Of a DNA stretch of 64,000 bases, positions 37,267-46,900 are shown piece by piece. Source of the stretch: Alphaproteobacteria bacterium (GTDB taxonomy: Bacteria; Pseudomonadota; Alphaproteobacteria; Micavibrionales; Micavibrionaceae); the NCBI GenBank assembly GCA_020442475.1, contig JAGRKA010000005.1:1-64000 (forward strand). The letters are read 5' to 3'. The stretch's first letter is position 1; the number at the start of each line of letters is the position of its first letter. Made by a program: the position numbers and the translations under genes. The notes below the pieces were generated by a model. That model was not told the origin of the DNA. It saw nothing but the letters and a program-made list of their open reading frames with translations, and made no database searches.

Positions 37267-37929
37267 CTAGAAAGAAAAAACAGGCTCCGGTTCAAAACCT
37301 GACAAATAAGGACACGCAGCATCAAACAAGACAGTGGGCGAAAACTCGTTTTGACTCAATCGGCGGATAAGCACAGCTTGCCCTCCCGCCATATCCGGCT
37401 TTCTGATAATAGCGGCCAAACGCCCGCCAATCACGAGTTGCCCCTTTAAACCATCCGGCACATGTGAGAGCGCACCGTTGATAAAAATTACATCGAATGG
37501 GGCCTCACCAGGCGCACCATTCGCATGAGCGCCCTGCACACCTGCAATATTGCAAATCCCGACATCACTCCACATCTTTGCCGCAAGCTCAAGACAGGCG
37601 GCATTTTCCTCAATAGCTACAACTGTCATGACAAGCGATGATAAGATGGCCGCGCTATAACCCGTCCCACCGCCGATATCGAGCGCGATATCTTGCGCAG
37701 ATGGTGCCAGAGCCTGCACCATCTTGGCGTGCACCATGGGGTTGAGTAAAAAACGCCCCTCCCCAACAGGTAAATTATCATCACAATACACAATTTGCCT
37801 GAGATGCTCAGGGACGAAGTGCTCCCTCGGCACCGTTTCAAACGCCTGCAAAACACCCGGAAACGTAACGCCTGCCGTATGAATCTGGCTATCAACCATA
37901 TGTGTTCGCGCTTGTGCAAAATCATCCAT
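37267..37929 (-). CDS. pcm: Protein-L-isoaspartate O-methyltransferase family protein
   Basis: Repairs isoaspartyl damage by SAM-dependent methylation in characterised family members. The 220-residue protein has FETVPREHFVPEHLR (30-44), a pre-motif DDNLPVGEG, SAM motif I ALDIGGGTGYSAAIL, and VVAIEENAACLELA. The gene is immediately upstream of tolC (27-base gap) on the same strand, an arrangement common in alphaproteobacteria. Such tolC-linked members are sometimes diverged from the classical repair enzyme: this one has QAQQ-free active-site blocks I could not match fully, so the precise substrate is less certain than the family. Confidence 0.87.
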   Translation of the reverse strand: MDDFAQARTHMVDSQIHTAGVTFPGVLQAFETVPREHFVPEHLRQIVYCDDNLPVGEGRFLLNPMVHAKMVQALAPSAQDIALDIGGGTGYSAAILSSLVMTVVAIEENAACLELAAKMWSDVGICNIAGVQGAHANGAPGEAPFDVIFINGALSHVPDGLKGQLVIGGRLAAIIRKPDMAGGQAVLIRRLSQNEFSPTVLFDAACPYLSGFEPEPVFSF

Positions 37930-38043
37930 GATATATGCCTTTGTCAGATATTATCCTGTTAAACCTTGCCGACCGCTCCATCATTACTTGAGTTTGAAGA
38001 CGCTGGCCAGACGTTTTTTTTACCTGCCTGAACGCTTTACGGA

Positions 38044-38072
38044 TTGACTTTACATGCACCAATCCCTTAAAA
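38044..38072 (+). promoter_or_regulatory. Candidate sigma70-type promoter for tRNA-Cys
   Basis: TTGACT (38044-38049) and TTAAAA (38067-38072) are separated by 17 bases, a good -35/-10 spacing. The tRNA begins 28 bases after the -10 element, leaving a short 5' leader. The -10 match is only moderate. Confidence 0.4.
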
Positions 38073-38100
38073 AACCGCCTATACCTACCAACTCAGACAC

Positions 38101-38174
38101 GGCGCGGTGGCAGAGTGGTTATGCAGCGGATTGCAAATCCGTGTAGACCGGTTCGATTCCGGTCCGTGCCTCCA
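38101..38174 (+). tRNA. tRNA-Cys (GCA)
   Basis: A 74-base cloverleaf. The acceptor stem is GGCGCGG (38101-38107) with CCGTGCC (38164-38170) including one G-U pair. The anticodon loop TTGCAAA has GCA at 38133-38135. The T arm is CCGG-TTCGATT-CCGG, the discriminator U is at 38171, and CCA is encoded at 38172-38174. It stands alone, 6 bases from the 3' end of the convergent RND pump gene. Confidence 0.96.
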
Positions 38175-38179
38175 CTAAT

Positions 38180-41100
38180 CTAATTTCCTACGGCCCCTTC
38201 CGCCGCTTCCAGCTTCCGGGCGACATCCCCCGGAGAGCCTGTTTTACGCGCGATCAGGCTATAAGCGACCGGGACGATAAAGAGCGTAAAGATCGTCGCG
38301 GCCAGCACGCCTGCGAGCACGACCACACCGATCACGATCCGGGTTTCCGCGCCCGCGCCGCTGGCCAGCACCAGCGGAACGGCCCCGGCGATCGTCGTCA
38401 GCCCCGTCATCAGGATCGGCCTTAAGCGAATGGCTGACGCCTCTAATATGGCGCGGCTGAAGCGCATCCCTTCATCGCGGAGCTGATTAGCGAATTCAAC
38501 GATCAGGATTCCGTTCTTCGCGGCCAGCCCGATGAGCATAATCAACCCGATCTGCGAATAGATGTTGAGCGAATTGCCCGTCAGATACAGGCCCAGCAAT
38601 CCGCCCCCCATCGCCAGCGGGACGGTCAACATGATGACCAGCGGGTGAATCCAGCTTTCGAACTGTGCGGCCAGCACCAGAAAGACGATCAGCAGCCCCA
38701 TGATAAAGACGAAAATGACGGAGCGGCCCGAATTGATAAAATCGCGGCTTTGGCCCTTATAGTCGATGACGGCCTCCGGCGGCAGAACGTCGCGGGCCAG
38801 CGTGGAGAGATAATCCAGCGCTTCACCCAGCCGGTATCCGTCTGCCAGATTGGCCTCCAGCGTGACCGAGCGGATACGGTTATAGCGTGAGAGTGTTTCT
38901 GCGGAGCCGTATTCGCGGATGCTTACAAGGTTGGAAAGCGGGATCAGCTTACCGGTGCGTTCTGAGCGGACATAGATGTTGCTGACATCGCCGAAGGAGC
39001 GCTGATCGTTCCGTTCGCCTTCGACGACCACGTCATATTCCTCCCCACGATCAAGAAGAGTCGTGACGTTGCGTCCCCCCATCATGGTTTGAAGCGTCCG
39101 CCCGATCTCGGCGACTGTGACGCCCAGATCAGCTGCGCGGGCGTAATTGACTGTGAAATCCATCTGCGGGCGGGTATCCTTGTAATTATCATCCAGCCCC
39201 TCCAGCCCCGGATTATGTTCTCGCAATTTTTCCATCAGAATATCGCGCCAGCTTGCCAGCTCCTCGTAGCTGGAGCCGCCCAGAACGAACTGGACCGGCT
39301 TTTGCGTACCGCCGCCCAGCCCTTGACGCATGATCGGGAAGGCCCGCACGCCGGGCAAATCCGACAGGTCGGCACGAATTTCATCCATAATCACAGAGGC
39401 CGGGCGCCGCTGTCCCCACGGTTTCAAAATCGCGATCACAAAGCCGCCGGAGAAATTCTCGATATTGCCGAAACCATTGGGTGCGCGGACAAGAAGCCGG
39501 TCGATCTCGCCCTTTTCCACATAGGTCATGAGCCGCCGCTCGATTTCGTTCATATAGCCTTCCATATAGGAAAAGCTCGCCCCTTCCGGGCCGCTGATCC
39601 GGACGAAGAAGGCGCCCCGGTCTTCGTTCGGGGAAAATTCCTGCGCGATTTTCGGATAAATCCACGCTGTTCCTGCGATCAGGAGCATAAAGATGAACAG
39701 GACGATGACGGGCCGTTTGAGCGCCCGGCCCAGCGCTGCCATGTAGGCCCGGCGCAACAGGTTGAAGAAGCGCTCTATAGCGCGTGTCAGCCCGACCATA
39801 TCTTCGCGCCCCGGCTTCAGGATTTTAGACGCCAGCATCGGGCACAGTGTCAGCGCAACGATGGAGGAAAACCCGACCGCCCCGGCGATAGTGAGTGCGA
39901 ACTCGGTAAAGAGACGGCCTATGTCGCCTTGCAGGAACGTCATGGGCACAAAGACGGCGATTAGAACGAGCGTTGTCGCGATTACGGCGAAACCGACTTG
40001 CCGCGCGCCGCGATAGGCTGCGAGTAAAGGCGACTCTCCGTAATCATGAATGCGCCGCACGATATTTTCCAGCATCACAATCGCATCATCTACGACCAGC
40101 CCGATGGCCAGTACCAGCGCGAGCAAGGTCAGGATATTGATCGAAAAACCGAGCGCATACATCATGATAAAGGTCGCGACCAGCGAAACCGGCACGGTCA
40201 CGGCGGGGATCAGCATCGCTCGTACATTTCCTAAAAACAGATAGATCACGAGGATGACGCAGCCGATCGCGATGAACAAGGTTCGGTAGACTTCCTTGAT
40301 GGAGGCTTCGATAAACACGGCGGCGTTATAGCTCTGCTTGATCTCCATCCCTTCCGGCAGATTTTTGTTCAGCCGGTCGCTGAGCGCGATCACGGCATTG
40401 GCGACATCGACCGTGTTGGCTGTGGATTGGCGCACGACACCGATTCCAACCATCGGGATTTCATTGCCCCGGAAGATAATCCGGTCCTCAACCAGTCCGC
40501 GCTCGACCCTTGCAACATCGCCCAGCCGGATGAGATAGCCGTCCGTGCCTGCGCCGATGACAAGCCGTGCGAAATCTTCGGGCTGTTTGAAATTCCGGTC
40601 TACCCGTGCGCGCAGCATACGCTCTTCGGATTCCAGCGTTCCGGCGGGCAGTTCTATATTTTCCGCGCGCAAAGCCCGCTCGACATCGCTAACACTTAGC
40701 CCCCGTGCGGCCAGAGCTTGCCGATCAAGCCAGACCCGCATCGCATAGCGCAGCCCGCCTCCGATGCGCACCCGCGCGACCCCGTCCAGCGTTGAAAACT
40801 GATCGACCAGATACCGGTCCGCGTAATCGGTTAGCTCCGGAACGCTCATCCGGTCGCTGGTCAGATTTTGCCAGATAATCACATCGTCGTTGCTATCGAC
40901 TTTTTGCACTTCCGGCGGGTCTGCCTCTTCCGGAAGATTATCGGCAATGCCCGCGATCCGGTCGCGCACATCGTTAGCCGCGCCGTCAATATCACGGTTA
41001 ATTGAGAATTCGATCGTCACACGGGAGCGCCCATCCTGTGAGGAGGATTCAATAAATTCAATCCCTTCGATCCCGGCGATCCTATCCTCGATAATCTCGG

Positions 41101-41290
41101 TAATCTGGGTTTCAACGATATTGGCTGATGCGCCCGGGTAATCAACTTCAACCGTGACGACAGGTGGGTCGATATCCGGATATTCCCGCAAGGATAACCG
41201 GTCGAAAGAGATGATCCCGAACGCAATCAACAAAAGGGACAGGACGCTTGCGAAGACAGGACGTTTGACCGAAATATCGGACAGGAGCAT
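38180..41290 (-). CDS. RND efflux transporter inner-membrane subunit (AcrB/MexF-like HAE1 family)
   Basis: Proton-driven tripartite efflux pump of 1036 residues. It has the usual twelve membrane helices and two large periplasmic loops. Diagnostic parts are DISVKRPVFASVLSLLL at the N-terminus, EYPDIDPPVVTVEVDYPGAS, LVLAIGLVVDDAIVMLENI (TM4, with the Asp pair for proton relay), FVPMTFLQGDIGRLF, and GLAAKNGILIVEFANQLRDEG. The gene is third in the operon OMF-MFP-RND and ends beside tRNA-Cys. Substrates cannot be predicted; the subfamily resembles multidrug rather than metal pumps. Confidence 0.95.
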   Translation of the reverse strand: MLLSDISVKRPVFASVLSLLLIAFGIISFDRLSLREYPDIDPPVVTVEVDYPGASANIVETQITEIIEDRIAGIEGIEFIESSSQDGRSRVTIEFSINRDIDGAANDVRDRIAGIADNLPEEADPPEVQKVDSNDDVIIWQNLTSDRMSVPELTDYADRYLVDQFSTLDGVARVRIGGGLRYAMRVWLDRQALAARGLSVSDVERALRAENIELPAGTLESEERMLRARVDRNFKQPEDFARLVIGAGTDGYLIRLGDVARVERGLVEDRIIFRGNEIPMVGIGVVRQSTANTVDVANAVIALSDRLNKNLPEGMEIKQSYNAAVFIEASIKEVYRTLFIAIGCVILVIYLFLGNVRAMLIPAVTVPVSLVATFIMMYALGFSINILTLLALVLAIGLVVDDAIVMLENIVRRIHDYGESPLLAAYRGARQVGFAVIATTLVLIAVFVPMTFLQGDIGRLFTEFALTIAGAVGFSSIVALTLCPMLASKILKPGREDMVGLTRAIERFFNLLRRAYMAALGRALKRPVIVLFIFMLLIAGTAWIYPKIAQEFSPNEDRGAFFVRISGPEGASFSYMEGYMNEIERRLMTYVEKGEIDRLLVRAPNGFGNIENFSGGFVIAILKPWGQRRPASVIMDEIRADLSDLPGVRAFPIMRQGLGGGTQKPVQFVLGGSSYEELASWRDILMEKLREHNPGLEGLDDNYKDTRPQMDFTVNYARAADLGVTVAEIGRTLQTMMGGRNVTTLLDRGEEYDVVVEGERNDQRSFGDVSNIYVRSERTGKLIPLSNLVSIREYGSAETLSRYNRIRSVTLEANLADGYRLGEALDYLSTLARDVLPPEAVIDYKGQSRDFINSGRSVIFVFIMGLLIVFLVLAAQFESWIHPLVIMLTVPLAMGGGLLGLYLTGNSLNIYSQIGLIMLIGLAAKNGILIVEFANQLRDEGMRFSRAILEASAIRLRPILMTGLTTIAGAVPLVLASGAGAETRIVIGVVVLAGVLAATIFTLFIVPVAYSLIARKTGSPGDVARKLEAAEGAVGN

Positions 41291-41294
41291 GGCG

Positions 41295-42416
41295 TTATTC
41301 CTCCGCGCCTGTATTTTGTTTTAATAGCGTCTCCAAAGACTCGTTTCCGCTATCGACGGCCTTGACGATCACTGCCGCGCCGGGCCGCAGCTTGAGCGTG
41401 CCGTGCGTTACGATCTGCTCGCCTTCTTTCAGCCCGCTCAGAATTTCGATCTCGCCGCTGCGCCGCGCACCGATTTCAACCGTTCGGCTTTCCGCTTTGG
41501 CTGAAGCGCTATCGCCCTCGCCGGGAATGACCACGAAAACGGAGCTGCGTTCCCCTTGTACCAGAAGTGCTTCTTCCGGGATCAGGAGCGCCTGCCTTGG
41601 ATTTTTGCTGAGCCGCACCCGCATCAACAGGCCGGGCCGCAATCTGAAATCCGGGTTTTCGAGCAAGGCCCGCGCAGCGATGGCCCGCGTAACCGGGTCA
41701 ATCCGGCTATCGACACTTGAGAGGGTGCCCTTAAAAATTTCACCGGGATAGGCGTCTGTTTCCGCTTCGATACTCATACCGGGTTTCAGTACGGCGATAA
41801 AAAGCTCCGGGACCGAAAAATCGAGTTTCATGACGCTATCATCGTCGATCGTTGTAATGCGTGTTCCGGGTTGGACCAGCGCACCCTCGCTGATATTGCG
41901 CAGGCCCAAAACACCGTCGAAAGGCGCGGCGATCTGTCTTTGCACAATCCGGGAATCCAGAGCCTTCATACGCGCCTGCGCTGTTTGTAATTCCAACTCC
42001 GCCTCGTCCAGCGCAGATTTCGAAGCTGCCCCGCGCGCTATAAGCGGCTTCAGGCGCTCGACCTGCCGGCGTGCCTCTTCAAGGCGGGATTGCTCTTCCG
42101 CCTGTAAGGCCCGCTCTTCCGCCGTATCCATTTCGACCAGAAGAGCACCTTTTTCCACCCGCTGCCCGTCTTCGAAATGAATGCGGGTGACAAGCTCCGT
42201 CACAGTCGCGGTCAGCTCTACATTTTCGTTGGCTTGGAGTGTACCCAGCGCTTCGATTTCATCGCTGAAATCCTGCCGTTCTACATCTGCCACAAACACA
42301 GGGACTGGGGCATTTTGTGCAAAGGCCGGTCCGGCGGCAAACAGGAGCAGGGCGAATAGCGCGGTAAAGACTCGTATTATGAAGGCGTATTGAACGGGTA
42401 ATTTCGCAGATATCAT
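41295..42416 (-). CDS. RND efflux periplasmic adaptor (membrane fusion protein)
   Basis: A 373-residue adaptor that joins the RND pump to the outer-membrane channel. It has a signal peptide/anchor (ALFALLLFAAGPAFAQ), lipoyl half-motifs (LGTLQANENVELTATV; QIAAPFDGVLGLRNISEG), a helical hairpin between them (EEQSRLEEARRQVERLKPL), and a beta-barrel and membrane-proximal C-terminal part. The stop lies 4 bases from the RND start, and its own start overlaps the OMF stop by four bases. Confidence 0.94.
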   Translation of the reverse strand: MISAKLPVQYAFIIRVFTALFALLLFAAGPAFAQNAPVPVFVADVERQDFSDEIEALGTLQANENVELTATVTELVTRIHFEDGQRVEKGALLVEMDTAEERALQAEEQSRLEEARRQVERLKPLIARGAASKSALDEAELELQTAQARMKALDSRIVQRQIAAPFDGVLGLRNISEGALVQPGTRITTIDDDSVMKLDFSVPELFIAVLKPGMSIEAETDAYPGEIFKGTLSSVDSRIDPVTRAIAARALLENPDFRLRPGLLMRVRLSKNPRQALLIPEEALLVQGERSSVFVVIPGEGDSASAKAESRTVEIGARRSGEIEILSGLKEGEQIVTHGTLKLRPGAAVIVKAVDSGNESLETLLKQNTGAEE

Positions 42417-43876
42417 GGCCGGCGGCTCCCCTTTATCTCTTCTGTCTTGCTTTGTGCATCGGGCGCAGTGGAGGCACTCATCGCGCCGCCCGTTTCCTTA
42501 TGCAAGGTAATGCGGATATTGATCAGATTCAGGCGCTGCGTGATCAGATCGCGCTCGACGCTGCGCAATTCTTGCAACGCGCTTAGGACCGGGAGGTAGT
42601 CATCCACTCCCTCGGCATAACGTGCTTCGGTTTCGTTTACCGTATCCTGCAAAATCCGGCGGCGGGTCTCCAGCCTCCGGATAAATTCACGCTGGCGCCG
42701 TTCCCGGTAAAGCGCGTTTTCAACCGCCTCGACCGCCTCCAGATAAAGCTGCGTAAAGGCTGCGAGCCGCTCTTCATAAAGCGCTTTATTGCGTTCAACT
42801 TCGGCTTTTCGGCGGCCCCAATCCAGAAGTGGCTGCACGAACAACCCCGTAATTGCAGCCACAGGGCCATTGAAACTAGCCATCTCCGAATAGGTCAGCG
42901 AGCCATCCAGCGTGATACGGGGCAGGCGGTCCGCGATGGCCGAAGCAATTCCGGCGTCTGCAGCGATCAGTTCCGCCCGCGCGGCTTGTAAATCGGGACG
43001 GCGTAGCAGCAGGTTTGCCGGGATGCCTATTGGAGGGAGATCGTCTTTAAAGGTTAGCGTTTCGTTCGGATCGACCCGGTCAAGCCCGTCCGGCATGCGT
43101 CCGGACAGAACGTCCAGACGGTTTTCGAACACGCGTAAATCCGCTTCCGCCGGAGGGATAAAACTTTCGCTGTCCGCAACACGGCTTTGTTGTTGCAGCA
43201 CTTCTACATTTGTCCCGATTCCGCTCTCCAGCCGCAACTCCAGAAGGCCCAGCAATTCCCGGTCGAGCCGTACCTGTTCTCTCAACAAAGCAAGCCTTGC
43301 CTGTGCCGCCGCCGCGCCGAAATAGGCAGAGGCAATCTGCGCGCTGAGCGACAGGCGGACCGCCTCGGCTTCAGCTTTTCTGGCCTGTGCGCTCATACGT
43401 TCGGATTCGGCGGCAGAGCCGATCCTGTCGAATAAATCAAGCTCCCATTGGACGGCGGTGCCGATCGCGCTTGTGCTTTCCTGCCCCTCACCGTCTTCCC
43501 AGCTATCCCGTAGAGAACCCTCCAGATCGACTTGTGGCAGGCGATCCGCGCCTGTTTTGCGGGTTATAGCTTGTGCCTGCCTGACCCGTGCAAAGGCTTG
43601 TGCTAATGCTTGATTATCCGGAAATGCATTTTCTATCAGCGTATCGAGAGCGGGGCGTTCAAAACTTTCCCACCACGGCGCATTATTGTTTACCGTCGCC
43701 GGCGGCTGTACTTCTTCGGAAGAAGCAGGCAGCGCAGAAAAATGTTCCGGTGCTTGAATAGCGGGGGCGGTATTGTAATCGACATCATGCACAGCGCATG
43801 CACTTGGTAAGAGTGCGAGGAACGCCCATAAAAGGGTGCACTGGGATGATGCTGAGAAAGTTTTTGAAAAAACCAT
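42413..43876 (-). CDS. Outer-membrane efflux lipoprotein (NodT/OprM-like)
   Basis: First gene of the efflux operon, 487 residues. The N-terminus is a lipoprotein signal with LLPSAC before a Val. The rest has OMF repeats, including WWESFERPALDTLIENAF, QALAQAFARVRQAQAI, RRPDLQAARAELIAADAGIASA, and EAVENALYRERRQREF. It forms the trimeric channel for the adaptor and pump encoded downstream. A long palindrome lies just upstream (43889-43930). Confidence 0.93.
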   Translation of the reverse strand: MVFSKTFSASSQCTLLWAFLALLPSACAVHDVDYNTAPAIQAPEHFSALPASSEEVQPPATVNNNAPWWESFERPALDTLIENAFPDNQALAQAFARVRQAQAITRKTGADRLPQVDLEGSLRDSWEDGEGQESTSAIGTAVQWELDLFDRIGSAAESERMSAQARKAEAEAVRLSLSAQIASAYFGAAAAQARLALLREQVRLDRELLGLLELRLESGIGTNVEVLQQQSRVADSESFIPPAEADLRVFENRLDVLSGRMPDGLDRVDPNETLTFKDDLPPIGIPANLLLRRPDLQAARAELIAADAGIASAIADRLPRITLDGSLTYSEMASFNGPVAAITGLFVQPLLDWGRRKAEVERNKALYEERLAAFTQLYLEAVEAVENALYRERRQREFIRRLETRRRILQDTVNETEARYAEGVDDYLPVLSALQELRSVERDLITQRLNLINIRITLHKETGGAMSASTAPDAQSKTEEIKGSRRP

Positions 43877-43888
43877 AGAGATATTCGC

Positions 43889-43930
43889 CCGTCCGGATAT
43901 ACCCCTTCAATATAGGGTTTGTCCGGACGG
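43889..43930. promoter_or_regulatory. Long palindrome, candidate operator of the efflux operon
   Basis: CCGTCCGGA (43889-43897) is repeated in inverse orientation as TCCGGACGG (43922-43930), with an inner ACCC...GGGT pairing. The element begins 12 bases upstream of the OMF start codon. It also contains TATATT, usable as a -10 box on the minus strand. Position and symmetry suggest a repressor site for the pump. No regulator gene lies next to the operon. Confidence 0.5.
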
Positions 43931-43996
43931 AATTGTATCCCTTTTCCTTGTCAATTGTAAGCGCGGCGTCCAGCTTTTTGGAAGAGCGTTAGAAAA

Positions 43997-46900
43997 TCAG
44001 GCCGCTAAAGCCATTTTCTCTGCAACAAATTGCTGCACTTGTGTGTAATCCGTTTTGCCGCTGCCCAGAACAGGCATTTTATCAATCTCCAGAATGGTTT
44101 TCGGGACAGCCAGCTCTGTAATACCGTATTCTTTTGCGTAAGCTGATAGAGCGTTCTTGTCCGCATTTTGCTGCGTTGTAACCAGTATGAGCTGCTCACC
44201 TTTTCGCGCATCGGGAATAGTAACCACAGCATGCTCTGTGCCGGGATAGATATTCTGCACCATCGTTTCCACGCTCGTCAGGGAGACCATTTCCCCGGCG
44301 ATTTTCGCAAAACGTTTGGCTCGGCCCAAAATCGTGACATAGCCTTGTGCGTCAATATCGACGATATCGCCTGTATCATACCAACCTTCTTCCGGCGCTT
44401 CGAGTCTACCGGGCGCGCTGTCCCTGTAATAGCCGAGCATAACGTTCGGCCCTCTGACATAGAGCCGCCCGCCTTGTTCGACGCCGGGCACCGGCTCCAG
44501 CCTGCACTCTATTCCCGGCAAAAGCCGTCCGACGGACCCGGCCTTCATATGCATCGGAGAGTTGAGCGCGAGTGCCGGAGCGGTTTCCGTCGCGCCGTAA
44601 CCTTCCAGAACGCGCACGCCGAACCGGTCCATATACAGGCTGCGCGTTTCCTCTTTCACTTTTTCCGCCCCTGCGAAAATATAGCGCATGCGGTAAAAAT
44701 CATAAGGATCGGCCATCCGCGCATAGCCGCTCAGGAACGTATCGGTGCCGAACATGATTGTGGCGTTGGAGGAATAAACCATCTCCGGTACAATCCGGTA
44801 ATGGAGCGGGCTAGGGTAAAGGAATGTCTTCACACCCGAAAGCACCGGCAAGAGCGTCCCGCCCGTCAGGCCGAAAGAGTGAAACATCGGCAGGCAGTTA
44901 AAGACGATATCCTGCGTGTTGAAATCCACGCGGGAGGAAAGCTGCACGATATTGCTCATCAGATTGGCGTGGCTCAGCACGACCCCTTTGGGCGACCCTT
45001 CGGAGCCGGATGTAAAGAGCACAAGCGCCGGATCGTGTGGACTGATTTTTTGTTTTTTGTGCAGTTTTTCCGCAGACGTGACGAGTATACGAACCTTGTC
45101 CTTGAAACCGATCTCTGCCTTGATGTCTTCCAGATAGACGATCTGCGCGTCTTTGCCGATCTCTGCGATCATGTCTTCCAGACGGCCCAGCTCTATAAAG
45201 CGCCGGGAGGTCAGGACAGTTTTGACCTGAGCAGCTTTGCAAGCTGTCGCGACCGATTTAGCACCGGCAGAAAAATTCAGCATGGCTGGGACACGGCCAA
45301 AAGCCTGTAGCGCGAAAAATGTTACGACCGCACCGGTTGAGTTTGGCAACATCACACCGATATTTTCACCCTTTTCACTGATGGCGGCGATCTTTCGGCC
45401 CAGCACAACGGAGCCGCGCGTTAAGGCTTTGAAGGTCAAGGGTTTGCGCTCGACATCTTCGACGATTGCAGCCTTGTCGCCGTTCATGTCGCGGGCGCGG
45501 AGCATCGCCTGATAGAGTGTCTGTTCCCGGTCGCCCGTCAGGAACATCATTTCCTCCATCAGATCATAAAGCTTGCGGCCTGCGGCGGCGCGGCGTTTAC
45601 GGCCCTTGAGCGCATCGTCGATCTTGAAAGTACGAGGCTCCAGAATCGTGATTGTGATTTTGGGGAAACGGCGCAGCGGGGCCTTGCCTTTGAGACGGGC
45701 GAAGCGCGTGTGCTGCACCCCGTCGAGGCGTACCGGCAGGATCACAGCCTCAGCCTTGTCGGCGATCATGCCCGGCCCGTCATAGACTTTCATCAGCGCC
45801 CCGGTTTCCGTTAGGCGGCCTTCCGGGAAAATGACAACATGGCGGTCTTCCTCGACTTTGCGGATCAGCCCTTTCATCGAAAACGGGTTTGTCGGGTCGA
45901 GCGGGAAAGCGTCCACGAGCCGCAGGAACGGCTTGACCCACCACCACTCAGCAACAAAGCTGTTGATCGCGAACATAGGCCGTCCGGGTAAAAATGCGGC
46001 CAGCAAAGGCGGGTCCAGCAAAGAGACATGGTTGCCTACGATCACGGCACGCGGCCCGGCCTTTTCGAAATTCTCCAACCCGCGAATTTCAACCTTGTAG
46101 AGAAGTTTGAACAGCCCTTGCAGCAGGCTTTTAAACAAATAATCGGGAAGAAGTCTGCAAATATACAGCGCAACAAAACCGTTCATCACGGCAAAGACAA
46201 AAAACAGTTCGCGGATTTCCAAACCTTTGACAATCAACGCGGCAGAAAAAGCCGATGAAGCGACGATGAAAAGAGAGTTTATAACTGCGCTCCCGGCCAG
46301 TACACGGGCGCGGGTCTGCTCCGGTGTGCGGTGCTGGATAATCGCATTTAGCGGCACGACGAACAGCCCGCCGCACAGCGCAATCATCGCCACGTCCAGA
46401 ATAATCCGCCAATGTGCCGTTTCAGCCAGAAAACCGGGCAGCGCGAATAGCCCGCCCTCCGGTGAGGGGAGTGGAAGGCTTGTCCCGGCGAGGCATAGAT
46501 CAATGGAGAAAATCGTGATGCCCAGCATGGCGAGCGGGACATAGACCGCCTCGACCCGCCCTTTGAGGAGCCGGTTGTTCAAAAGCCCGCCCAGCGCAAC
46601 CCCGATGGAAAAAATAGCCAGCAGGAAAGCCAGCACACGCTCATCGGCGCCCATCGTGATTTCAGTATAGTTTGGCATTTGGGCCATAAACATGCCGCCC
46701 AGAAAATAGAACCAGGCCACGCCGATCATAGCCAGCACGATGCTGCGTTCCTGCTTGAAAGCGTGTTTAAGGATATCGAAGGTTTCAAAAACCGGATTGA
46801 AATTCAACTTCAAGCCTGCCGCTTTTGGTGCAGCATAAGGAATCTTCCGGCTGGCGAGATAGCCTGCCGCAGCGCATAAAAGCATGAGGCTGCCGACCAG

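Noticed and set aside
39089-39964. Plus-strand open frame of 291 residues
   Set aside because: Fully antisense to the RND pump gene, which has complete family motifs; composition is typical of a shadow frame.
44168-45310. Plus-strand open frame of 380 residues
   Set aside because: Antisense to the AMP-binding domain of the LplT-Aas fusion; no plausible ribosome-binding site or domain.
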